Of a DNA stretch of 64,000 nt, positions 23,952 to 30,345 are shown piece by piece. Both the position numbers and the translations under genes were made by a program. Positions within the stretch are counted from its first letter, which is position 1; every line of letters starts with the position of its first letter. Under the pieces are notes generated by a model, which did no database searches, was not told where the DNA came from, and was given only the letters and a program-made list of their open reading frames with translations. The DNA comes from Mesoterricola sediminis (GTDB lineage Bacteria; Acidobacteriota; Holophagae; Holophagales; Holophagaceae), in assembly GCF_030295425.1 (NCBI RefSeq), contig NZ_AP027081.1, forward strand, positions 3,765,001 through 3,829,000, read 5' to 3'.

Positions 23952-23970
23952 GGGTGCCTCCGGACAAAGG

Positions 23971-24000
23971 GCGCGGGTCCCGGCTGGCCGGGACCCGCGC
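23971..24000 (-). terminator. 13-bp hairpin after the OPT transporter gene
   Basis: GCGCGGGTCCCGG (23971-23983) pairs perfectly with CCGGGACCCGCGC (23988-24000) around CTGG. It lies just after the OPT stop (minus strand, 24016) and ahead of the sia operon, so it should separate the two transcription units. No long T-run follows. Confidence 0.55.
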
Positions 24001-24015
24001 GCAGGCAGGACAGGA

Positions 24016-26136
24016 TCAGAAGTTGGCGCTGGGGGGCGCGGGCTCGTCGGCCTCGCCGGCGTGGGCGAGGGGCAGCCGCACCAGGTAGATCCCGATGGCG
24101 ACCAGGATGGCGAGGCTCACCAGGAAGGTGATCCGGGCCGGATCCGCGAAGATCGTGTACTTCACCTCGAAGAAGGTGAGGGCCGCGAAGGCCAGGCCCA
24201 CGAGGGCCTCGCCCGCGATCAGGCCCGCCGAGACGAGGACGCCGGTGTTCTCCACCCGCACCTTCTGGGCCTCGTTGAGGCCCCGCTTCTCGGCGATCAT
24301 GTCCACGATGCCCTTGACGCAGCCGCCCAGGAAGATGGCGAAGGTCGTGCCCAGGGGCAGATACATGCCGACGCTGACGAGCATCGGGCTGCGGACCTGC
24401 ATGAGGATGAAGGCGAAGCCCATGAGCATGCCCACGATGATGAGGGGCCAGGCCATCTTGCCCTCGACGATGCCCTTGCTGAGCATGGCCATGAGGCCCG
24501 CCTGCGGGGCGGGGATGTTGGGGCTGCCGAAGCCGGCGTCGAGCTGCATGACGACCTTCTTCTGGTCGGCGGGGAGCTGGCGGAGCTGCTCGATGGTGTA
24601 GGTCTGCTCGCCGTAGGTGACGGACTTGATGTTCTGCTTCTCGAGCTGGACGATCTGGGCCTCGCCGACCTTCTTGATGTCGCCCTCGTGGAGGATCATC
24701 AGGGGGAGGAAGAGCACGGCCGCGGCCAGGCCCACGCCGAGGATGTCGCCCACCTGCATGCGCCAGGGGGTGCCGCCCAGGATGTAGCCGACCTTGAGGT
24801 CCTGCAGCATCTCGCCGGCGACGGCGGTCGCCACGCAGGCGATGGCCGCCACGCCGAGCACGGCGGCGACGCCGGCCTGGCCCTTGACGCCCAGGGCCAC
24901 CATGATGATGGCGGTCACCACCAGGGCCGACAGGGTCAGGCCCGAGATGGGGTTGTTGCTCGAGCCCATGATGCCGACCAGGTAGCCGGAGATGGCCGAG
25001 AAGAAGAAGCCGACGATGACCATCACGAGGGCGGCCACGACGGAGACCATGAAGGTCAGGTGGAAGACCTGCCAGGTGATGAGGAAGGTGGCCACGGCGG
25101 CGCCCACGATGCCCATCAGGACCCAGGTGAAGGGCAGGTCCTGGTTGACGCGGTCGATGGAGCCCTCGCCGGCGGCGGCCTTCTTCACGTCGGAGACGGA
25201 GCGGGCCAGGCCGGTGGTGAGGCTCTTGCGCATGCGGAAGAGGGTGTAGCCGGCGCCCACGAGCATGCCGCCGATGGCGATGGGCCGCACGATGAACTTC
25301 CAGACGGCGGCGGACAGGGCGAACCAGTCGGCCTTGGTGGCCTCGGCCGGCATGGCGTAGGGGGCGATGAAGTAGATGATCAGGGGGACCATGAGGCCCC
25401 AGGCCAGGATGCCGCCCGCGAAGTTCAGGGCGCCCAGCTTGGGCCCGATGATGTAGCCGACGCCCATGTAGGCGGGGCTGATGCCGGGGGCGGTGAGGTA
25501 GATGCCGCCCTTGGCCAGGGCGGCCTTGCCCTTGCCGATGAGGGTGAAGGCGTTCTCCTTGAAGTAGACGAACTCCTGCCAGAAGCTGCTGAAGAGCTGC
25601 ACCTGGACGAGGGCCTGGATGGCGGCGCCCACGCCCATGGCGGTGAACAGGATCTTCGTGCCGCCGCCGCCCTTGGCGCCGGCCTTGTGGATCTCGGCCG
25701 CGGCCACGCTCTCGGGGTAGGGCAGCTCGGCGTCCTCCACCATCACGCGGCGGAGGAGGGCGACGAACATGATGCCCAGGGTGCCGCCCACGAACATGAT
25801 GGCCGTGGAGGTGAGGTAGTTGGCGGCCGAGAAGAACTTCGGCCAGATGCCGGAGATGACGAAGGCCGGGATCGTGAAGATGGCGCCGGCGGCGACGGAC
25901 TCGCCGATGCTGCCGACGGTCCGGCCCATGTTCTCCTCGAGGATCGTGCCCTTCATGAGCTTGATGAGGGCCATGGAGATCACGGCGGCCGGGTACGTGG
26001 CGGCGATCGTCATGCCGGCCTTGAGGCCCAGGTACGCGTTCGCGGCCCCGAGGACGACGGCCAGGACGAGGCCGATGAGGACGGCCCTGAGGGAGAATTC
26101 CCTCAGGTTCTGGTCCGATGAGACATACGGTTGCAT
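24016..26136 (-). CDS. OPT-family oligopeptide/metal-chelate transporter
   Basis: This 706-residue polytopic protein has some 14-16 predicted spans and the OPT signatures: SLRAVLIGLVLAVVLGAANA with YLGLKAGMT at the N-terminus, SMALIKLMKGT, PYPESVAAAEIHKAG and a later SSNNPISGLTLSALVVT. The NPISG motif is the OPT hallmark. Family members move small peptides or metal-siderophore complexes with protons. The cytoplasmic/periplasmic insertion around residues 450-540 is charged (DIKKVGEAQIVQLEKQN) and variable in the family. The gene is alone on the minus strand, with a hairpin downstream. It runs divergently from the TrmH-like gene. Confidence 0.9.
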   Translation of the reverse strand: MQPYVSSDQNLREFSLRAVLIGLVLAVVLGAANAYLGLKAGMTIAATYPAAVISMALIKLMKGTILEENMGRTVGSIGESVAAGAIFTIPAFVISGIWPKFFSAANYLTSTAIMFVGGTLGIMFVALLRRVMVEDAELPYPESVAAAEIHKAGAKGGGGTKILFTAMGVGAAIQALVQVQLFSSFWQEFVYFKENAFTLIGKGKAALAKGGIYLTAPGISPAYMGVGYIIGPKLGALNFAGGILAWGLMVPLIIYFIAPYAMPAEATKADWFALSAAVWKFIVRPIAIGGMLVGAGYTLFRMRKSLTTGLARSVSDVKKAAAGEGSIDRVNQDLPFTWVLMGIVGAAVATFLITWQVFHLTFMVSVVAALVMVIVGFFFSAISGYLVGIMGSSNNPISGLTLSALVVTAIIMVALGVKGQAGVAAVLGVAAIACVATAVAGEMLQDLKVGYILGGTPWRMQVGDILGVGLAAAVLFLPLMILHEGDIKKVGEAQIVQLEKQNIKSVTYGEQTYTIEQLRQLPADQKKVVMQLDAGFGSPNIPAPQAGLMAMLSKGIVEGKMAWPLIIVGMLMGFAFILMQVRSPMLVSVGMYLPLGTTFAIFLGGCVKGIVDMIAEKRGLNEAQKVRVENTGVLVSAGLIAGEALVGLAFAALTFFEVKYTIFADPARITFLVSLAILVAIGIYLVRLPLAHAGEADEPAPPSANF

Positions 26137-26260
26137 TCCTTCCCCCCTGAATGAGGCATTTGTTGGACCGGTTCGGCCCGGCCTACCATTGGACGTTGTC
26201 TTGATTCTGCCTTGTTACGGCCGTGCGTCCTATGGTTTCCTTCAAGCTGGGTGCGTCCGC

Positions 26261-27031
26261 ATGGAAAAAGAGAATTTGATCACTAGCCGGGCGAATCCCA
26301 GATACCGGGACCTCCGCGACCGGATCTCCCAGGGGGGTGCCCGCCGGTCCCACACCCTGCTGCTGGGCGCCAAGCTCATCGAGGCCTGGGCGGCGGCCCC
26401 CCACGCCTCCCGGCTCGAACCGGAACTGTGGCTGCGCCTGGAGGGGGCCGCGCCCCACCCCCTGGAGGCGGGGCTCGGCCTGCCCGCCCTCGTCCTCGGC
26501 GAGACCCTGATGCGGGACCTGGCGGACGCGGGGAGCCCCCCGGACCAGGCCCTCCTGGCCCGCCTCCGGCCGGACCCCGAGGGGCCCCTTCCCGACCGGG
26601 TCATCGTCCCCTGGGGGATCCAGGACCCCGGCAACCTGGGGGCCATCCTGCGCAGCGCCGCCGCCTTCGGCTTCGGGGAGGCCCTCCTGGGCCCCGGCTG
26701 CGCCGACCCCTTCGCCCCCCGGGCCCTGCGCGGCTCCATGGGGGCCGCCTTCCTCATGCCCCTCCGCCGCGTCCCGCGGCTGGAGCCCGACGGCGCGGCC
26801 TGGCTCGCCCTGGACGGCGGCGAGGGCGCCCTGCCCCTGGCCGAAGCCCCCCTGGAGGGCCCCCTGCGGCTCCTCGTGGGCAACGAGGGGCACGGCTTCC
26901 GGGGCGCGGACCTGCCCCCGGGCCTCATCCGGGTGGCCATCCCCACCCGGGGGGTGGAGAGCCTGAACGCCGCCGTCGCCGCGGGCATCGCCTGCCACGA
27001 GACGGCCCGCCGCCGGGGGTTCCGGCCGTGA
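26261..27031 (+). CDS. TrmH/SpoU-family RNA 2'-O-methyltransferase
   Basis: The 256-residue protein fits the SPOUT class that methylates ribose 2'-OH in tRNA or rRNA. It has a short N-terminal substrate-binding region (SRANPRYRDLRDR) and the three knot motifs: IQDPGNLGAILRSAAAFGF, PLRLLVGNEGHGFRG and IPTRGVESLNAAVAAGI. The usual Asn and Arg of motif I and the Glu of motif II are present. The ATG at 26261 is preferred over an upstream frame that runs antisense to the OPT gene. It overlaps lnt (GTGA). The substrate position cannot be told. Confidence 0.85.
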   Translation: MEKENLITSRANPRYRDLRDRISQGGARRSHTLLLGAKLIEAWAAAPHASRLEPELWLRLEGAAPHPLEAGLGLPALVLGETLMRDLADAGSPPDQALLARLRPDPEGPLPDRVIVPWGIQDPGNLGAILRSAAAFGFGEALLGPGCADPFAPRALRGSMGAAFLMPLRRVPRLEPDGAAWLALDGGEGALPLAEAPLEGPLRLLVGNEGHGFRGADLPPGLIRVAIPTRGVESLNAAVAAGIACHETARRRGFRP

Positions 27032-28524
27032 GGGGCCTCCGCGACGCGGCCCTGGTGGCCCTGGCCTACCTGCTGGCGAACCGCTTTCCCGCGCCCTCCG
27101 GATGGGGCTACGCCGAGGCCGCGGGCGCCTTCCTCCTGCCCGCGGCGGCCTTCGCGGCCCTGGGCCGGGGCCGCCGGGCGGGATGGATCTTCCTGGGGTT
27201 CCTGGCCGGCACCGCCGGGGGGTTCCACTGGGTGCCCGAGGTGATGCGCAGCAAGGGGGGCCTGCCCTGGGCCGGGGCCCTGGGCGCCGGGTTCCTCTTC
27301 TGGGGCTACGAGGCCGCGGGGCTCCTGGCGGTCACCCTCCTGGGGCGGCTCGCCCTGCGCCGGGGCCCCGCCGCCGGCGCCCTCGCGGCGGCCGCCGGCA
27401 TCGTCCTGTGGCAGGCCTTCGCGTTCCACATCTACGATTTCAGCTTCGGGGCCTCCCTGGGCGGAGTGCCCTGGATGGCCCGGGGCGCCGCCTTCCTGGG
27501 CACCCACGGGCTGGCCGCCCTCCTCTGGGGCCTGGGCGCCTGGAGCGGGTTCCAGGCCGCCGCGGGCGCCCCCTGGCGGCGGCGCCTCACGGCCCCCTGC
27601 CTCCTCCTGGCCCTCCTGGCCGGGCTCGGCGGGGCGTGGCGCCTGCTGCCCCGCGGCCCGGAGCACCGCCTCGACGTGGTGATGGTGCAGCCGGGGTATC
27701 CCCCCGGCGTCCGGCTCCCCCTCATGGAGGCGGACATGTGGCGCCGCACCGACGCGGCCCTCCGCGCCGCGTCCCTGCCCCGTCCGGAGCGGGCCACCCT
27801 GGTGCTCTGGCCCGAGAGCGCCGTCCTCGGCCGCGACGACCGGCTGGCCTCCGACCGCCTCCGGGAGGAGGCCCGCCGGCGCGGAGTGGCCTGGCTCTAC
27901 GGCACCGAGGGCGGCCCCTTCAACCTGGTGCGGGGCGAGGCCGCGGGCCGGCCCGCCTTCGTCCAGGCCAAGGTCCTCCCCATGCCCTTCGGCGAGCGCA
28001 TGCCCGGGCCCGCCCCCGTGCGGGCCTGGCTCGACGCCCAGCTGGGATTCTATTCCGCCGAACCCGGCGACCTGGGCCCCGGCTCCAGCTTCGCCTTCCC
28101 CGCCCCCGGCGGCCTCCTGAAGGCCCACCCCCTCATCTGCAGCGAGGCCCTGGTGGAGACCCGCGTGGCCCGCGGCCTGGCCCTGGCCGGCGGCGATCTC
28201 CTCACCAACCACACCAACGACGGCTGGTTCGACCGGAGCCCCGCCACCGACCTCCACGCGGCCCAGGTCCGCCTGCGGGCGGTGGAGACCGGCCTCCCCC
28301 TCCTCCGGGCCACCCTGACCGGCAAGTCGGGCCTTTTCCGGGCCGACGGGAGCTGGGAGCTCTGGGGCGGCCCCATGACCGAAGCCGCCTACGCCTTCCC
28401 CCTGGCGTGGCGCCCTGTGGCCACCCCGGCCCGGGCGCCCTGGCTCGTCCCGGCCCTCCTCGCCCTCCTCGGCGCCGCCCTGGCCGCGGCCCTGGTCCTC
28501 CCGGCGCGCGGACCCGCCCGCTGA
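27028..28524 (+). CDS. lnt: apolipoprotein N-acyltransferase
   Basis: Lnt adds the third acyl chain to lipoproteins in the inner membrane. The 498-residue protein has an N-terminal multi-span region (about six to eight spans to residue 215) and a nitrilase-like periplasmic domain. The catalytic triad positions are E263 (LWPESAV), K315 (VQAKVLPMPFGE) and C371 (PLICSEALVE), agreeing in spacing with E. coli E267/K335/C387. LLTNHTNDGWFDRSPATDLH is also conserved. Start is the GTG overlapping the previous TGA. It links with the Lol-type genes and several lipoproteins in this window. Confidence 0.93.
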   Translation: MRGLRDAALVALAYLLANRFPAPSGWGYAEAAGAFLLPAAAFAALGRGRRAGWIFLGFLAGTAGGFHWVPEVMRSKGGLPWAGALGAGFLFWGYEAAGLLAVTLLGRLALRRGPAAGALAAAAGIVLWQAFAFHIYDFSFGASLGGVPWMARGAAFLGTHGLAALLWGLGAWSGFQAAAGAPWRRRLTAPCLLLALLAGLGGAWRLLPRGPEHRLDVVMVQPGYPPGVRLPLMEADMWRRTDAALRAASLPRPERATLVLWPESAVLGRDDRLASDRLREEARRRGVAWLYGTEGGPFNLVRGEAAGRPAFVQAKVLPMPFGERMPGPAPVRAWLDAQLGFYSAEPGDLGPGSSFAFPAPGGLLKAHPLICSEALVETRVARGLALAGGDLLTNHTNDGWFDRSPATDLHAAQVRLRAVETGLPLLRATLTGKSGLFRADGSWELWGGPMTEAAYAFPLAWRPVATPARAPWLVPALLALLGAALAAALVLPARGPAR

Positions 28525-28539
28525 TGGCAGAATGGCAGC

Positions 28540-29175
28540 ATGGACACCCCGGTCTGGTACCAAGCCCCCCTCTTCCGCACCCTGGCGGCCCCCCAGCGTG
28601 AGCGCCTCGCGCGCATCGTGACCACCCGGACCCTCGAACCCGAGGCCATGCTGTTCATGGAGCAGGATCCCTGCACCGGCTTCTACGTCCTCGTCGAGGG
28701 GGCGATCCAGCTCACCCGGAGCAGTTCCGTTCCCGGGGCCCACCCCACCCTGGCCGTGGTCACCCCCGTCAACAGCTTCGCCGAGGCTGCGCTCTTCGGA
28801 GGCGAGGCCTTCCCGGCCACGGCCACGGCCGTGAAGCCCTCCCGGGTCGTCCACTTCCCCAAGGCGGCCTTCCTCGGCGCCATGCGGGAGGACCCGGACC
28901 TGGCCCTGGCCATCATCCACGCCCAGACCCTCTGGCTCCGGCGCCTGATCCAGAAGGTGGAGCAGCTGACGGCCTCCGACAGCTCGGACCGCCTCCGGTC
29001 CTGGGTGGAGGAATATGTGCCCCGGGGGGGGAGCTTCGTGCTTCCCGTCACAAAGAAGACGCTGGCCGCCCAGCTCGGGATGACCCCCGAGACCCTGTCC
29101 CGGGGACTGCGATCCATGCAGGACGAGGGTCTGCTGGAAGTCAAGGGCCGGGTGCTGCGCCGGGGCCGGTCCTAG
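28540..29175 (+). CDS. Crp/Fnr-family transcription regulator
   Basis: The 211-residue regulator has an N-terminal cyclic-nucleotide-binding-like beta barrel (about 12-125: FYVLVEGAIQLTR, FAEAALFGG) and a long dimer helix (HAQTLWLRRLIQKVEQ). A C-terminal winged helix follows, with TKKTLAAQLGMTPETLSRGL as the recognition region. The cAMP-contact Arg-Ser pattern in the barrel is not evident and no Fnr-type Cys cluster is present, so the ligand is unknown. It lies 15 bases after lnt. The protein is of full length. Confidence 0.88.
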   Translation: MDTPVWYQAPLFRTLAAPQRERLARIVTTRTLEPEAMLFMEQDPCTGFYVLVEGAIQLTRSSSVPGAHPTLAVVTPVNSFAEAALFGGEAFPATATAVKPSRVVHFPKAAFLGAMREDPDLALAIIHAQTLWLRRLIQKVEQLTASDSSDRLRSWVEEYVPRGGSFVLPVTKKTLAAQLGMTPETLSRGLRSMQDEGLLEVKGRVLRRGRS

Positions 29176-29194
29176 GCCCCCTGCATTTTTTTTA

Positions 29195-29223
29195 ATTGAA
29201 TTTTAATCCGACAAACCTATCCT
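29195..29223 (+). promoter_or_regulatory. promoter and putative operator of the Rrf2-type gene
   Basis: TTGAAT at 29196-29201 and TATCCT at 29218-29223 are 16 bases apart. The -35 is embedded in the AT-rich pseudo-palindrome ATTGAATTTTAAT at 29195-29207, of the form ATTNAANTTNAAT. Such a site is where an autoregulating Rrf2 protein would bind. Confidence 0.5.
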
Positions 29224-29244
29224 GAATTAGACCTTGGATTCGAT

Positions 29245-29691
29245 ATGCTTTTCTCGACTGCCACCGGATACGCACTCAGGGCCCTGGCGGCCATGCCAGA
29301 GGATGGCACGTACAGCCTCGCCAAGGACCTGGCCTCGCACCTCAGCCTGCCTGGCCCCTACCTGGCCAAGATCCTCCAGTCCCTGGCCCAGGAGGGCATC
29401 CTCCATTCGGTGCGCGGGCCCCGGGGCGGCTTCCGCCTGGCCAGGCCGGCCCACCGCATCACCGTGGGCGAGGTCGTCGAGGCCCTCGAGGGCATCGAGA
29501 CGATGTCGGGCTGCGTGATGGGCTTCGCCCAGTGCGACAACCACGACAACCCCTGCCCCCTCCACAAGGCCTGGAACGAGGTCAAGGCGCACATGGACGC
29601 GTCCATGACCCACGTGACCATCCGGGACCTGCAGATCCTGGACCTGCAGCACCACCGGGAGCACCGGGAACTGGCGACGGTCCGCCGCTAA
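29245..29691 (+). CDS. Rrf2-family transcription regulator, probably Fe-S sensing
   Basis: The 148-residue protein has the Rrf2 winged helix (GYALRALAAMP, ASHLSLPGPYLAKILQ with the LxxxGPRGGF wing, here VRGPRGGFRLARP). The cluster-ligand region is GCVMGFAQC followed by PCPLH, with C90, C97, C104 and H107. Cys104 and His107 fall exactly where E. coli IscR has ligands, while the other two cysteines are one or two residues shifted. It may sense Fe-S supply, NO or redox state. The upstream promoter overlaps a palindrome, suggesting autorepression. The targets are unknown, but the adjacent electron-transfer locus is a natural candidate. Confidence 0.88.
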   Translation: MLFSTATGYALRALAAMPEDGTYSLAKDLASHLSLPGPYLAKILQSLAQEGILHSVRGPRGGFRLARPAHRITVGEVVEALEGIETMSGCVMGFAQCDNHDNPCPLHKAWNEVKAHMDASMTHVTIRDLQILDLQHHREHRELATVRR

Positions 29692-29712
29692 CACGGGCCG
29701 CCAGAAGTCCTT

Positions 29713-29757
29713 CCTCGGAAGCCTGTTCGACGCCGTGCGTCGAGCAGGCTTCCGAGG
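29713..29757. terminator. 19-bp hairpin between convergent genes
   Basis: CCTCGGAAGCCTGTTCGAC (29713-29731) pairs with GTCGAGCAGGCTTCCGAGG (29739-29757); 18 Watson-Crick pairs and one G-T wobble around a seven-base loop. It lies between the convergent Rrf2-type and helix-hairpin-helix genes and lacks a T-run. It may be a bidirectional terminator or a REP-type element. Confidence 0.5.
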
Positions 29758-29848
29758 CAAAGCGAGGCAGGTTCGCCTTCAAGCCTTGGCCGGGACAGGC
29801 CGGATGGCCGCCAGGGCCTTCCGGGCCTCCGCCCCGGGGGCGGGCCGG

Positions 29849-30229
29849 CTACTTCTTCGGGGCGGGCTTGGCGGGGGCCTTCAGGTCCTGGCCGCAGACG
29901 ATGAGGCCGCGGACGGCGTCGTAGTCCTTCCGCTGGAAGCCGCTGCGGGTGATGAGTTCCGCATTGGTCTTGTAGGGGCGGTCGCGGAGGATGCGGTCGA
30001 CCAGGGTGGGGGTCATGCCCTTCACCTTCAGGATCTGCTCCCGGCTCGCCTTGTTGATGTCCACCCGCTTCTCGTAGGGGATCTTCTTGGGCGCCTTGCG
30101 GGGCTTCGCCTGCTTGGTGGTTTTCTTGTGCACCGGCGCCCGGGGAGCCTCCTCCTCCTGGGCGATGGCGGGCGCGGCGGCGAAGAGGGCGAGGGTGGCG
30201 GCGAGGAGGAGCTGGGGGAATCGGGTCAT
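29849..30229 (-). CDS. secreted helix-hairpin-helix protein, ComEA-like
   Basis: The 126-residue protein starts with a signal peptide (MTRFPQLLLAATLALFAAAP, cleavage near AIAQ). A Lys/Pro-rich basic linker follows, then a helix-hairpin-helix domain: VDINKASREQILKVKGMTP and a second hairpin with LITRSGFQRKDYD. The INxAsxexLxxlpGi pattern is that of ComEA-type exported DNA-binding domains. It lies 116 bases after the decaheme cytochrome gene in the same direction and could be the last gene of that operon. The role (external DNA binding or a structural domain in the electron-transfer apparatus) is not known. A Cys in the tail (VCGQD) is unpaired. Confidence 0.8.
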   Translation of the reverse strand: MTRFPQLLLAATLALFAAAPAIAQEEEAPRAPVHKKTTKQAKPRKAPKKIPYEKRVDINKASREQILKVKGMTPTLVDRILRDRPYKTNAELITRSGFQRKDYDAVRGLIVCGQDLKAPAKPAPKK

Positions 30230-30345
30230 GCGGGATCTCCGTCACGATGGTGCCTGAAAAAGATAACCCGGATGCGGGGCACCCGGGTCATCCCTGTTCG
30301 TGGATCAACGCGCCGGGGCGGGCAGGGCCCGCCCCGGCCTGGACA

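Noticed and set aside
23577-24015. RiPP precursor peptide next to the PqqD-like gene
   Set aside because: The space between the PqqD-like gene and the OPT gene is only 64 bases and is filled by a terminator hairpin; no small peptide gene was found nearby.
23752-26121. 789-codon plus-strand frame rich in Asp/Glu/His/Gly
   Set aside because: It lies opposite the OPT transporter and PqqD-like genes, both with clear family signatures.
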